A DNA stretch of 64,000 bases from Leuconostoc fallax KCTC 3537 (GCF_000165675.1 NZ_AEIZ01000010.1:43947-107946), one strand, 5' to 3'. Counted from the stretch's first letter, positions 10,089 through 20,460 are shown. A program made the numbers and translations. The notes: generated by a model from the sequence alone, not told the origin.

Positions 10089-10562
10089 TTAAGCTTGTGT
10101 TTGGTGACGTGCAATCATAGATGAGACGGCTGCGTTACGCGCAACATAAGCTGCTTGTGATCCCAATGTTCCCCAGAAACCCTTCTTAGAATGAGCACCA
10201 ACGATAATTAAGTCAGCACCAATCTTAGGTGCGATTTCTTTAACGATGATTTCACCAGCTTTGGCACCATCTGCAAAGTAAGTTTCGACATTGTCAGCAC
10301 CCTTTGCAATTGCATAAGCCTTATACTTTTCAAGGTTAGCTTGAATTTCATTACGCTTAGCAACAACTGATTCAAGACGAAGTGCATCAATTGTTGAGAG
10401 ATCACCCATTTCTAATACAGAAACGATTGATAACTTAGCATCATCTTCACTTGCTTGATGAATGGCATGCGCTAAAGCAGTATACCCTTGCTCAGATTCA
10501 TCGACACCTACTAAGATGTTTTTGAACTGTGTTGGTTCGATATCTAAATTCAAATTCGTCAT
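10089..10562 (-). CDS. Universal stress protein, UspA family
   Basis: Single UspA domain of 157 residues. ILVGVDESEQG at the start and the ATP-binding signature LIIVGAHSKKGFWGTLGSQAAYV at the end (G-2x-G-9x-G-type spacing) suggest the ATP-binding subclass. Role: stress survival, molecular target unknown. GAGGAGAGATGAG precedes the start. It lies 24 bases downstream of mntH on the same strand, so both are probably co-transcribed; pairing of mntH with a usp gene is common in lactobacilli. Confidence 0.9.
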   Translation of the reverse strand: MTNLNLDIEPTQFKNILVGVDESEQGYTALAHAIHQASEDDAKLSIVSVLEMGDLSTIDALRLESVVAKRNEIQANLEKYKAYAIAKGADNVETYFADGAKAGEIIVKEIAPKIGADLIIVGAHSKKGFWGTLGSQAAYVARNAAVSSMIARHQTQA

Positions 10563-10586
10563 CTCATCTCTCCTCTAACAGTAAAA

Positions 10587-11968
10587 TTATGCAAACATAC
10601 CAATAACTAGTTGAATGTTCAAAATTGTCAAAACAACGAAAGCAATCCAACCTAGTATTGTCAACCACATTGGGTTAACGAAATCTTCACCCATAATCTT
10701 CTTTGATGAAGTGAAGTGAATTAACGGTGCCATCGCGAATGGCAATGCAATAGACAAGAATACCTGAGAATTAACCAGTAACTTATCCAATTCAATTTCT
10801 GAACCACCATAGATAATTGTTGCAGCAACAACAGGAATCAATGCCAAACCACGTGTGATGACACGACGTAGCCACAAAGGCACCTTCATGTGTAAGAAAC
10901 CAGCCATAACAACTTCACCAGTTAATGTTCCAGTGATTGTTGAGTTTTGACCAGAAGCAAGCAAAGCAACAGCAAACAATGTTGACAAGATTGGAGATGC
11001 AACTGCACCAGCAACAGTGTTGTTACCCAAGGCACGGTACATATCACCAAATGTTCCAACGCTATCTGCATGTCCGAAGAACAAAGCAGCACCCAAAATC
11101 AACAACATTGAGTTAATGATAAAGGCAAAAGTCAATTGGATATTTGAATCCCAAGTCATGAAACGAACAGCTTCTTTAAGTTCTTGCTTATTGTTACGAT
11201 CAACCTTACGTGTTTGAGAAACAGATGAATGTAGGTACAAGTTGTGCGGCATAACTGTCGCACCAATGATACCCAACGTCATTGTCAACTGTGAATCAAC
11301 ACCAGGAGCTGCATGTTGATTCAACGCAGCAGCTTGTGGTACGTACCCACCAAGAATTCCTGAAATACTTGGATTTGATAGAATAACCAAGTATAGGAAG
11401 ATTACCATAATTGTCACAATCAATGTAATAACGATTGCTTCAATCTTACGGAAACCAAAGTGCATCAACAATAACAATAAGATAACATCAAATGCTGTTG
11501 TTAACACAGATACAAGCATTGACCAACCAAACAACAAATGTAAGGCAATGGCACCACCAATAACTTCAGCGATATCGGTTGCCATCAAGGCAGCTTCAGT
11601 CATTAACCAAAGTATGATACCACCGGCTTTGTTAGTACGATTTCGTGTTGCTTGCGCTAAATCTTCTTGCTTAACAATTCCTAACTTACCAGCCATGTAT
11701 TGCAACATCATAGCGATCAATGATGAAACCAAAACAACTGACAATAGGACGTAGTGGTAACGCGCACCACCACCTACAGATGTTACCCAGTTACCTGGAT
11801 CCATATAACCCACAGCAACTAAAGCTCCTGGTCCTGAAAAGGCCATTAACTTCTGAAAAAAGAACCGTTCTTAGGTGGTTCAATCGAGCTGTTTACATCA
11901 CCCAAACTCAAATCATCCGAAGCATTTTGAAATAATTTATGCTTTGGACTCGTCGTAGAATTTTCCAT
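10587..11968 (-). CDS. mntH: Manganese transporter of the NRAMP family, frameshifted near N-terminus
   Basis: Proton-coupled Mn2+ importer. The long frame covers MAFSGPGALVAVGYMDPGNW, the NRAMP signature with the metal-binding Asp-Pro-Gly-Asn of TM1, and MPHNLYLHSS of TM6. The upstream 41 residues (MENSTTSPKH...) lie in another frame after AGGAGAGA and ATG 11968. Adding one T to the run at plus-strand 11856-11861 (A6) joins them as SFFQKLMAFSG and gives 460 residues, a normal length. Manganese uptake matters in lactic acid bacteria that use Mn2+ against oxygen stress. I see no convincing Mn riboswitch in the leader. Confidence 0.88.
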
Positions 11969-12096
11969 TCTATCTCTCCTTTGATTACTCTCAGGACATC
12001 ATTAAACAAAGCTAGATTCATCTGTCAAAAATCAGGCAGTTAAAAGGAGGGCAATATCAGTAAATTGTCACTTTTCAAACGCAAAAAAGACCATAG

Positions 12097-12377
12097 TTAC
12101 CCTATTATGTCTAATTTGGTTAAACACTTCCGTTGGTTAAAGGCAGGTGCTAAATAAGATTCATAAAGAATTTCATGCAACTTGGTTGTTGCAAGCTTAT
12201 GAATTTTACCTAACTTGGCTATTTGTTGCCCCAGTTCTATATTTATGTTACTCGTAAATTGTTCAACGTCAAGATGCAAAATAAAAAATTCATTTTTAAA
12301 GGATGATCTTTTTTCAATAATGACAAAATGATAGCGGTTTAAACGTTTTTGTAAACGATTTCATTAAAATATTTCAT
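12097..12377 (-). CDS. Small hypothetical protein, probably frameshifted
   Basis: Minus-strand frame carrying about 80 residues (RLNRYHFVIIEKRSSF... to ...KLDIIG). The first ~11 residues (MKYFNEIVYKN, ATG 12377) are in another frame. Adding one A to the TACAAAAACG run (plus-strand T5, 12346-12350) gives a continuous 93-residue basic protein. I recognise no domain, membrane segment or cysteine motif. No strong ribosome site precedes the ATG, so the gene is a tentative call. It sits between mntH and the CDF exporter, both metal transporters, all on the minus strand. Without the frame repair only a 60-residue ORF remains. Confidence 0.4.
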
Positions 12378-12429
12378 TTTAATGACATCATAATTTTTTT
12401 AGTTATTCCAACTATTTTTTAAACATTGC

Positions 12430-13349
12430 TTAAATTTGATTACAATTTTGGTCAAATTTGTTCGTTTCAATTTGAATTGTGACATGACTAATGTGGTAAG
12501 TATGACGTAATTCTTGAGAAATTTCTTCTAAAATTTGCTGAGATAATTTCTCATTTGACACTGACAGATGAACAGTTAGTGCTGCTTCTGTCGTTGAAAG
12601 TGGCCAAATATGTAAATCATGAATGTGTGTCACACCTGAATGCGTAGTTAAATAATGTTTAACTGCATCTAAATCAACATTATCCGGCACACCATTAAGT
12701 GCTAGATTAAAGGTTGACTTGAATACAGACCATGACGTGACCAAAATAATCACACCAATAATCATTGACACAATGGCATCGATGGATTGCCAACCCGTGA
12801 TTTGAATCAAGGCACCAGCGATAATCACACCTACTGAAACACCCGCATCAGATAACAAATGAATATAAGCTGTTTTGGCATTGAGATCTTGACCATGATG
12901 GTGGCCATGCTCATCAGGTGCACCGGATGCTTTAAATAACATTGCGGTAGAAAAGTTAATAATAATACCAACTGTTGCCACAATAGTGACCAACCAACCG
13001 GAAGTATGCGCACCAGTCGGCATGAGTAGGTCACGAATACCTTCATAAAAATCGTAATCACAGCAAATAACAGTAAAATTGTATTAAACAAACTCGCTAA
13101 AATTGACACATTGTGCCAACCATAGGTATGTTGCTTCGTTGCTTCTAAACCAAAAACAACAACTGCTAGCCAAGCAATCACAAGCGCCAACACATCACTT
13201 AAGTTATGAAAGGCGTCCGCAAACAGCGCTGTAGAATGGGCAATATTAGCGAATACTAGCTCGCCCAAAACAAATAAAATATTGAGTGAAATACCGATAA
13301 GATAAGGTGTTTGTTTCATGCTAGGATGTTGCGTTGTATGTTCATTCAT
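12430..13349 (-). CDS. Cation diffusion facilitator (Zn/Cd/Co efflux), frameshifted
   Basis: CDF exporter, an antiporter pushing Zn2+ or related divalent ions out. The N-terminal half has HSTALFADAFHNLSDVLAL (TM2 metal site HxxxD); the second half starts MPTGAHTSGW, has a His-rich loop (DEHGHHHGQD) and TM5 motif HLLSDAGVS, then a cytoplasmic dimer domain. Frames switch after ITIF; adding one T at plus-strand A5 13047-13051 gives IFYEGIRDLLMPTG and 306 residues, normal for the ZitB/CzcD group. ATG 13349 follows AAGTGAGGGGAC. Substrate among divalent metals is inferred. Confidence 0.86.
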
Positions 13350-13405
13350 AACGTCCCCTCACTTTCTATACTAACTTTACTACAATATGAAAAAAATTCA
13401 TGCTT

Positions 13406-14110
13406 TTACACATGAATTTCTTCAAAAAATTCAACAGCATCCCCAATAACTTGTTGAACTGGGAATGGTGTATGAATATATTCTAAATTAATAGCAATAA
13501 TTGGCCTGTCTTTTTGTGCATATTGTAGTAAGCCAGCAAAAGGATATACTTGAAAACTTGTTCCCACTACCACAATTAAATCAGCCTCTGAAACCCAGCG
13601 TACACTTTGTTCAACATCAAAGGGGACCTCTTCGTAAAAAGTAATCGCGGGTCGCAACAGAGCACCATCTTGTCGATACATGGATTGCATATAATTTTGC
13701 CATGGCGTACGTTTTTGATCTTTTGGTGCATACACATCGTACAACGATCCGTGAAACCGAACCAAATGTTGTTGTGGCGTGTTTGCTTGAACATGTAAAT
13801 CATCGACATTTTGTGTCACAATCCTAGCGCGCCCTTGTTGTGCAAAGGTTGCCATTTTTTGATGAATGATATTAGGCTGCGCGTGTGGAAAGTACATATT
13901 ATCAATCATAAATTGGTACTGCTTTTCTGGTTCACGTGCAAAAGCTGTTGCACTCAAAAGGTATTCCGGTCGCAAGCTAATACCATTATAAATACCATTT
14001 TTTGAACGATAATCTGGTATACCTGATGCTGTAGACACGCCCGCGCCAGTCATAAACACAATGCGCTTAGACTGATTAAAAGTTTGTTGAATCTCTGGTG
14101 TTACTAACAA
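13406..14110 (-). CDS. Sir2-family NAD-dependent deacylase lacking the zinc ribbon
   Basis: Sirtuin fold, NAD-dependent removal of acyl groups from lysines, or a related ADP-ribosyl activity. Motifs: TGAGVSTASGIPDYR (NAD site), TQNVDDLH, FHGS with the catalytic His, and VVGTSFQVYPFAGL. About 234 residues and no cysteine at all, so the structural CxxC-CxxC zinc site is missing; the segment after FHGS reads LYDVYAPKDQ. The frame opens at TTG 14110 behind AAGAAG. An ATG at 14127-14129 is one base out of frame and would give MKEAYKLLVTPE if one A were removed, so the N-terminus is uncertain. Confidence 0.8.
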   Translation of the reverse strand: MLVTPEIQQTFNQSKRIVFMTGAGVSTASGIPDYRSKNGIYNGISLRPEYLLSATAFAREPEKQYQFMIDNMYFPHAQPNIIHQKMATFAQQGRARIVTQNVDDLHVQANTPQQHLVRFHGSLYDVYAPKDQKRTPWQNYMQSMYRQDGALLRPAITFYEEVPFDVEQSVRWVSEADLIVVVGTSFQVYPFAGLLQYAQKDRPIIAINLEYIHTPFPVQQVIGDAVEFFEEIHV

Positions 14111-14163
14111 TTTTATATGCTTCTTTCATATGATATATGGTCAACGCTCAATATAAGGTAGGG

Positions 14164-15087
14164 CTAGTTTTTAAATAATGCCTCAACGGTCATTGCATAA
14201 ATTTCCTTAAAGAAAGCGGGTTTTTGGCTCTCATCATCAGAAAATGTTAGAACAAAACTGTTCTGTCGATCTGTCTTATTAAGGCCAACATATGCTGTCT
14301 TCTTAGTTTGAAAATCCAACATTTCTGAATGAAAAATATCAAAAACTTGTCTCACTTCTTGGTTGAGCTGGCGCTTTGACAACACACTTGTTACCGTCAC
14401 AAACTCATTGGCATTAATTGTTGGCTTTCCCCACTTTGCCAACACTTCGTCCACGTGAGTAAAGAGTTGCACTACTTGGCGTCGTAATTGGCGCGAAGAG
14501 GTTACATCTGCCTGTAAGATGGGTTCTACTAACTGCTTAGCTGCCGTATAAGCAATTGGATATGTTGTTTGTAGCGTTGTTAGAAAATACTTTTCTGGTA
14601 CGAATTGGGCAAAGACCAAAGCATCAAGCAATGTTAATAGTCGCCACAAACTTTCATCGTCTAATTCACCATTCTCTGGCGTCAGACTATCTTGAATACC
14701 AGCTAAATAAGCCGTAGCTGTTTCACGTGTTAAAATACCTTTTTTAGCCAACTCTTGGTAAGTAATGGCATGCAATACGACATGATGCAAACGAGTCGCA
14801 ATTTGGATCAATTGATCATCGAGCCCTTCATCATCAAATGATAATGCAAAAAAGACTTGCGGCATAATGTTATTTAAAGTGAGCAACATTTGCAAGAGTT
14901 CATTACCAATTTGAAAATCAGCGGCTGTACTATCTTCTAATTCAATTAATAAACGTTCACCAAGCACCGATTGATGAATCTGATCTACTAATAATCGACC
15001 AGATGCTGGTGCACTATCCCTCACCATAACCGTTCCAGGATAAATTTCATTAACAGTATCTAATAATTTTTGAATATTGGGTGTCAT
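14164..15087 (-). CDS. Conserved-looking hypothetical protein downstream of mvaA
   Basis: 307 residues, not recognised. Soluble, helix-rich, acidic, no signal peptide or cysteine-based metal site. Its ATG overlaps the mvaA stop (ATGA), so it is translationally coupled and belongs to the ppx-mvaA unit. Predicted to be cytoplasmic. I assign no function. Confidence 0.75.
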   Translation of the reverse strand: MTPNIQKLLDTVNEIYPGTVMVRDSAPASGRLLVDQIHQSVLGERLLIELEDSTAADFQIGNELLQMLLTLNNIMPQVFFALSFDDEGLDDQLIQIATRLHHVVLHAITYQELAKKGILTRETATAYLAGIQDSLTPENGELDDESLWRLLTLLDALVFAQFVPEKYFLTTLQTTYPIAYTAAKQLVEPILQADVTSSRQLRRQVVQLFTHVDEVLAKWGKPTINANEFVTVTSVLSKRQLNQEVRQVFDIFHSEMLDFQTKKTAYVGLNKTDRQNSFVLTFSDDESQKPAFFKEIYAMTVEALFKN

Positions 15088-16313
15088 GATTTCTCTCTCA
15101 ATTCATTTAAATATTGCGTTGCAATAGTTGTATCAACGCGCGACAATTGGGTTAATTTTTCAGTAAGCTGCGGCACCTCATCTGGTGTGGCACCAATTTG
15201 AAGCGCTAAAGCACGGTATTGCATACGCATATGGCCTTTTTGAATACCATCTGAAACAATGGCACGCAATGCCGCCAAATTCTGTGCCAGGCCAGTTGCC
15301 ACAATCATGCGTCGTAATTGATTTGCACTCACGCGCTCACCAATAATGCGTAAAGCATTTTGTGCCTGAGGCAATGCCGAAATCGCACCACCTACAGTGC
15401 CAACTGATACAGGTAAAGTCAATGTTCCTTTAAGCTGTTGCTGTTCAATTGACCAAGTCGCTAATGCCGTATACCCGCCTGTTTTGGCTGCATAGGCATG
15501 ACCTGCTGCTTCTAGTGCACGCCAGTCATTACCATTTGCTAATGTCACGGCACTGGCGCCATTAAATAGTCCTTTGTTTTCAGTTGTTGCACGATACACA
15601 TCGTGATGCCCAAAGTGATTAATAGCGACAATACGCTCAGCGATATCTTGACCACCAACAGCTGAAAAAGGTAAGCAGACGGTTGCTGATACCAGTTGTT
15701 GTGTTGCGTAATTACTTAAAATACCAGCTAAAATTTGCGTATGAAATATATCAAAAATCGGTATAATACCGGCTAATATGGTATTCACAATATTAGCACC
15801 CATCGCATCACATGTATCAATAAAACAATCAATGCTTGCCATATTGTCAGTAACCATGCGTAATTCAATGTTTTTCAAACCACCGCCACGCGCCACAATA
15901 CTAGGATGTGTTGCCTGTGCTTTGGCAAATATTTCATCTCGATGTGCCGTTAAGAATACTTGCAGTGCTGTGTAATCAGTAATCTGATGTATTAAAATTT
16001 GACCAATCATGGTATTGTCAGTTAATAATTCAGTATGAACACCACCGCCAGCATTTAGCATTTTAGCACCATGATTGGCTGCAGCGATAACGCTTGGTTC
16101 CTCTGTAGCCATTGGTATGTTATAAGCCGTACCATCTAATAATAGGTGCTTTAAGATGCCCATCGGTACCGTAAAATTTGACACATAATTCTCAATAATT
16201 TGTCCAGAAACTAAATCTTGTGCATTTTTAAGTGCCATCATGACATTTTCGGGTAAGTTCAAAGTTTCTAATCGTTGATTAGGCGTTAACTCGTAAAATT
16301 TTAATTCACTCAT
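15084..16313 (-). CDS. mvaA: Hydroxymethylglutaryl-CoA reductase, class II
   Basis: Converts HMG-CoA to mevalonate (or the reverse) with NAD(P)H, feeding isoprenoid and undecaprenyl carrier synthesis. About 409 residues. Catalytic Glu in EEPSVIAAANHGAKM, the DAMGANIVNT cofactor motif, Lys in TENKGLFNG, and GTVGGAI. The start ATG 16313 overlaps the ppx stop (CATGAGTGA), which explains the missing ribosome site: translation is coupled. A longer in-frame start exists inside ppx and is rejected because MSELKFYELTPNQR matches the family N-terminus. Confidence 0.95.
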   Translation of the reverse strand: MSELKFYELTPNQRLETLNLPENVMMALKNAQDLVSGQIIENYVSNFTVPMGILKHLLLDGTAYNIPMATEEPSVIAAANHGAKMLNAGGGVHTELLTDNTMIGQILIHQITDYTALQVFLTAHRDEIFAKAQATHPSIVARGGGLKNIELRMVTDNMASIDCFIDTCDAMGANIVNTILAGIIPIFDIFHTQILAGILSNYATQQLVSATVCLPFSAVGGQDIAERIVAINHFGHHDVYRATTENKGLFNGASAVTLANGNDWRALEAAGHAYAAKTGGYTALATWSIEQQQLKGTLTLPVSVGTVGGAISALPQAQNALRIIGERVSANQLRRMIVATGLAQNLAALRAIVSDGIQKGHMRMQYRALALQIGATPDEVPQLTEKLTQLSRVDTTIATQYLNELREKS

Positions 16314-17232
16314 GTCGATAAGAGAGTAATTCAGCAATAATGCCCTCTCTAACCCCACTTTCTGAAAAAATAACTTTAGGTGATTGTAATGTCCGCATTA
16401 AGTTGACTAATGGTAAAAGGCCACTAACAATAATATCCGCGCGTGATTTCTCTAAACCAACAATATTCTCACGTTCATATCGTGATAACTGGCATAGCGC
16501 ATCAAAAATCAATTCTACTGTTTCAAATGGTAATTCATAACCATGAATTTGTTCAATATTTTCCTCACCAAATTGTTGCCGTGACATTCTGGCTAATGAC
16601 CGATTAGCACCACCTAATAAAATTACCGGTAATCCTTTTTGATGCGCTAGCCATGGTAATGTAGCATATTGTGACAAAATATAACCACAGGCAGCAGATA
16701 TATCATTCAACTGCGCTTGATTTTCCAGATGAAAACGCTCGGATAGGCTCACTGCACCAAATGGCAAGCTAACGGTCGCTAAATGACGACCACCTGCAAC
16801 TGGAATTAATTCCACAGAAGCCCCTCCGGTGTCTAAAATTGTCGCATTTTGGACATCTAATGTTGTCACAACACCAAGATAATCATAGTAAGCTTCTTGA
16901 TCACCAGTTAGTACTTCAAACATAATACCGGTTTCTTGTGCTACACGTGATAAAAACATCGCCTGATTGTGCGCCATACGCACAGCAGCAGTCGTAATTG
17001 CCTTAACAGTAAGCGGCTGATAATGTGCATAAAGCTTTTGGAACGCTTTTAGGGCACGAATAGTGCGCATAATTGGTTCTTCTTTTAGCAATAATTCCTC
17101 GCCCATGCCTTGTGCAATTCTAGTATCCTGCTTTTCACGCATAATTTCATCATGAGTGCCATCATCATGTATCTCTTCAACAACAACTCGCAAAGAGTTG
17201 CTACCTAAATCAACAATTGCTAAATATGACAT
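16306..17232 (-). CDS. ppx: Exopolyphosphatase / GppA-type phosphatase
   Basis: Ppx/GppA family hydrolase of polyphosphate or pppGpp, with the ASKHA fold. About 308 residues. VDLGSNSLRVVV is the first phosphate loop and DTGGASVELIP the second; Glu in TGDQEAYYDYLG is at the catalytic position. ATG 17232 follows GGAG by seven bases; an upstream in-frame GTG (17247) is less likely. It is shorter than E. coli Ppx because the C-terminal HD-like domain is absent. First gene of the ppx-mvaA-hypothetical unit. Confidence 0.9.
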   Translation of the reverse strand: MSYLAIVDLGSNSLRVVVEEIHDDGTHDEIMREKQDTRIAQGMGEELLLKEEPIMRTIRALKAFQKLYAHYQPLTVKAITTAAVRMAHNQAMFLSRVAQETGIMFEVLTGDQEAYYDYLGVVTTLDVQNATILDTGGASVELIPVAGGRHLATVSLPFGAVSLSERFHLENQAQLNDISAACGYILSQYATLPWLAHQKGLPVILLGGANRSLARMSRQQFGEENIEQIHGYELPFETVELIFDALCQLSRYERENIVGLEKSRADIIVSGLLPLVNLMRTLQSPKVIFSESGVREGIIAELLSYRHE

Positions 17233-17303
17233 GTGTTCTCCAGTCACTTACTTTTTAAATATTCATCATTTCTTTCCAGTATAGCAAATATTGACAACGA
17301 AAT

Positions 17304-17338
17304 AAAAAATGCTACGTCGTTAAACAACGTAGCATTCA
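17304..17338 (-). terminator. Terminator of the ABC exporter gene
   Basis: Minus strand: ATGCTACG/CGTAGCAT 8-bp stem, 11-base loop, T6 run. Located 25 bases past the exporter stop. Confidence 0.88.
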
Positions 17339-17359
17339 TTAAATATTTAAGACAGAATA

Positions 17360-19345
17360 TTAATCCGCGGCCAAAGCATCAATGGTATTCAACTTAGCTG
17401 CCTTACGTGATGGCACTAAGCTAGCCAGCAATGCAATTAACAAACTAATAACAATCGCGAAAATCACATTACCAATAGATACCTGTACAATGTTAAATTT
17501 AATCAAATTATACAAGGCAACATTCATTAGTGCTTGTCCTGCATAAGCTGCAACAAGACCTAATACCGCTGAAATCAAGCCAATCAACAGACTCTCATTT
17601 GTAAATAAGCGACGAACATCTTTAGAACGAGCACCTAAGGCACGCAATACCCCAATTTCCTTTGTACGTTCTGCAACAGACATATACGTTGTCACGATAA
17701 TCATAATTGCTGAAACAAGTAAGGAAATACCAGCAATAGCAGCTAAGACATACGAAGCGAGACTTGTAATGGTGTTAATCGTGTCGAGAATATCACCGAT
17801 TGACATGCCGACAAAAGCACGCTTACCATCAATTTCAATCTGATTGACTTTCTTCACAACTGACTTTACATTTTCAGCATCGTCAATGCCAATTGTGGCA
17901 TATGTTGGATCTGTTGTTGCCTTAGCTTTTGCTAATTGGTCTTTAACCGTGTCAAAACTCATGCTATAAATGGCACCTGATTGTCCACCTTCAGCAATAC
18001 CTACAACCTTCAACTTATCTTTAATTTGGACAGGTTGATTGTCTTTATTAAAGGCAAAGTATGAAAATGATACTTCTTTACCAATTAAGCTCTTCCAGTT
18101 ATCACTATCAATTTGTTGAGCAAAAGTCTTATCAATAACTAATTCATTGTGACCTGGTTTGTGACCAGCCTTAATACTCTTGCTTGAAAAGGCAGACGTC
18201 CAAGTTTGAATTTGTGCGCCTTGTGTTTTCTGCTTACCATACGTAAACGTCACATTACCAAATTGATAACCACGCTCTACCTTATCAATATGATTTACTT
18301 TTTGTAAACGATCAATATAGTTGTCAGGTAATGTTGCAGCGTTATAATCCGTTGCCATTGCTTGTGATGTTTCTTGCATCCGCTGAGAAGCCGGCGCATC
18401 CTTATCTTCAGTCACATTACGCATAACAGTCGGATAATTAGGATTAGCCAACTGTGTGACTTGATCGTTAATATATCCTTTAATACCATTACCTAATCCA
18501 AGGAATAAGATAACAGAAAAAATACCAATAGCTGAACCTAAAGTAATCAAGAAGTTACGTAGTTTATTGAAACGCAAGTGATCAAAAGCCATTTGCCATA
18601 GTGTTTTTGATGACAAAGGACGAGAAGGTATCCTATCTTGATGCGCTGGTAATTCAAATTTAGGCTTCAAACTCTTTTCATTATCAATTTTACCGTCAGC
18701 CATATGCAAAATACGCGTACCATAGTTGGCAACTTCCTGAGAATGTGTCACCACAATGACTAACTTACCATCTTTAGCGATGTCTTCTAATAATTCTAAT
18801 ACTTCGCGTGTGTTAACAGAATCTAACGCACCAGTTGGCTCATCGGCAATAATGACATCAGGAGATGAGGCCAAAGCACGCGCAATGGCAACACGTTGCT
18901 TTTGACCCCCTGATAGTTGGCTTGGATACTTGTGCATATGTTCAGCCAAGCCAACCTTATCGAGTAATTCAGTTGCCTTTTTCTTACGATCAGCACTAGA
19001 CAACTTCGTCATGTTTAAGCTTGTTAAAACGTTTTCCAAGTTCGTTTGGTAATTAATTAAGTTAAAACTCTGGAAAATATAGCCTACCGTTTGGCGACGA
19101 TAAAGATCCAATTGTTTCTCTTGCTTATGATCTAACAGATTGCCATTAACCGTAACAGTTCCCTCAAAGTTACGATCCAAGCCACCAATGATATTCATCA
19201 ATGTTGACTTTCCGCCACCTGACTCACCTAAAATAGAAACAAATTCACCCTTTTCAAACTTCAAATCAATACCTTTAAGGACAGGAAATTCTTCCTTACC
19301 CAAAAAATATGATTTATGTATTGCTGATAACTCTAAAAATGCCAC
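17360..19345 (-). CDS. MacB-type ABC transporter, fused ATPase and permease
   Basis: Exports peptides, drugs or lipids by the mechanotransmission mechanism known for MacB/FtsEX relatives; the substrate is unknown. About 661 residues. N-terminal ATPase: Walker A GESGGGKST, signature LSGGQKQR, Walker B VIIADEPTGAL, then the switch His (VVTHSQ). A linker leads to TM1 (~265-285), a ~230-residue extracellular MacB-like periplasmic-core domain, and three C-terminal membrane segments. GTG 19345 is favoured because AAGGGG stands eight bases before it; an in-frame GTG at 19354 overlaps that ribosome site. In Gram-positives the two halves are usually separate genes, so the fusion is noteworthy but known. 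Confidence 0.88.
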   Translation of the reverse strand: MAFLELSAIHKSYFLGKEEFPVLKGIDLKFEKGEFVSILGESGGGKSTLMNIIGGLDRNFEGTVTVNGNLLDHKQEKQLDLYRRQTVGYIFQSFNLINYQTNLENVLTSLNMTKLSSADRKKKATELLDKVGLAEHMHKYPSQLSGGQKQRVAIARALASSPDVIIADEPTGALDSVNTREVLELLEDIAKDGKLVIVVTHSQEVANYGTRILHMADGKIDNEKSLKPKFELPAHQDRIPSRPLSSKTLWQMAFDHLRFNKLRNFLITLGSAIGIFSVILFLGLGNGIKGYINDQVTQLANPNYPTVMRNVTEDKDAPASQRMQETSQAMATDYNAATLPDNYIDRLQKVNHIDKVERGYQFGNVTFTYGKQKTQGAQIQTWTSAFSSKSIKAGHKPGHNELVIDKTFAQQIDSDNWKSLIGKEVSFSYFAFNKDNQPVQIKDKLKVVGIAEGGQSGAIYSMSFDTVKDQLAKAKATTDPTYATIGIDDAENVKSVVKKVNQIEIDGKRAFVGMSIGDILDTINTITSLASYVLAAIAGISLLVSAIMIIVTTYMSVAERTKEIGVLRALGARSKDVRRLFTNESLLIGLISAVLGLVAAYAGQALMNVALYNLIKFNIVQVSIGNVIFAIVISLLIALLASLVPSRKAAKLNTIDALAAD

Positions 19346-19422
19346 TAAATCCACCCCTTACTTATCGCTTTTTATGTAGTTAAAGTCTAGTATAGCATAC
19401 ACTTTTATTCTATTTACTAGAA

Positions 19423-20409
19423 TTATAGTGACATTGCGCTTGAATGTCCGGGTCCACCACGATGTGGATCAAAGAAACGGATTGCCGCATTAATGGCGGC
19501 CGGTGCTTCACCAAAGCCAATTGCAATCAAATCATTCTTACCATCATAGTAATTTGCATCCCCGATAACGAAATAACCCGGAATATTTGTTGCCATTTCC
19601 TGATTTACAATCATCCCTTGCATGACACTTTCTGGTTGCGCTTGCCAGCCCAAAACCGTTTTATTTTCAGAAATAAAACCATAATTAATAATTAAGTCGT
19701 CTACAACAATCGTTTGAATATCATCAGGATTTTTAACATGCGCCAAAGTAATTTCGAGCTTTTGGCTGACTGTGGGCATCACTTGAACCACTCGTCTTGG
19801 CGTTGCTTGATCAATATCACTTGCATTTAACGCTTTAACGCTTTGTTCCATCGCTCTAAACTGTTCGCGTCGATGTATAATTGTTGTCTGATTTGCCACT
19901 TCATTAAGCATAACCGCCATATCAACAGCTGAATCACCACCACCAGCAATCGCAATATCATGGTTTCGAAATTGCTCAGGATTAGGGACAAAATAATGTA
20001 CACCATGTCCAACCAATGGCTCAACGCCTTCAATTTGCATTTTACGGGGTTCAAAAGCACCCTTACCCGTTGCAACAATAATACTTTTAGCCACAATCAT
20101 TGATTGATTTGTTGTGATGATAAAACGTTCATCTTGTTTGACCACATCACTAACTGTTGTGTGTGTTAAAACTTCTATTGGAAACTTAGCCATTTGTTGG
20201 GTGAGTTGTTCCACTAAATCCCGACCTTTAATATTTGGAAAACCCGCAACATCAAATATATGCTTTTCAGGATATAAAGCACTTACTTGACCACCCAAAG
20301 TCGCCATACTTTCAATTAAAACTGCCTTTGTATCTCTTAATCCAGCATAAAAAGCAGCAAACATACCGACTGGACCGCCACCAATAATGGCAATATCATA
20401 TTCTTGCAT
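19423..20409 (-). CDS. Ferredoxin/flavodoxin-NADP+ reductase, thioredoxin-reductase-like type
   Basis: FAD enzyme moving electrons between NADPH and ferredoxin or flavodoxin (YumC class). 328 residues. FAD motif IIGGGPVGMFAAFYAGLR, NADPH motif GGGDSAVDMAVMLNE, and C-terminal VIGDANYYDGKNDLIAIGFGEAPAAI without the CxxC of true thioredoxin reductase. GGAGG precedes the ATG by 8 bases. Divergent from the nucleoside hydrolase gene. Confidence 0.92.
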   Translation of the reverse strand: MQEYDIAIIGGGPVGMFAAFYAGLRDTKAVLIESMATLGGQVSALYPEKHIFDVAGFPNIKGRDLVEQLTQQMAKFPIEVLTHTTVSDVVKQDERFIITTNQSMIVAKSIIVATGKGAFEPRKMQIEGVEPLVGHGVHYFVPNPEQFRNHDIAIAGGGDSAVDMAVMLNEVANQTTIIHRREQFRAMEQSVKALNASDIDQATPRRVVQVMPTVSQKLEITLAHVKNPDDIQTIVVDDLIINYGFISENKTVLGWQAQPESVMQGMIVNQEMATNIPGYFVIGDANYYDGKNDLIAIGFGEAPAAINAAIRFFDPHRGGPGHSSAMSL

Positions 20410-20460
20410 TTATCGTCCCTCCTTTACTTCATTATTATACGATAAAGGCAGATATTGTTT

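Noticed and set aside
11969..12096. Manganese (yybP-ykoY) riboswitch upstream of mntH
   Set aside because: Some fragments look suggestive (GTCCTGAGAG), but I could not assemble the conserved paired core.
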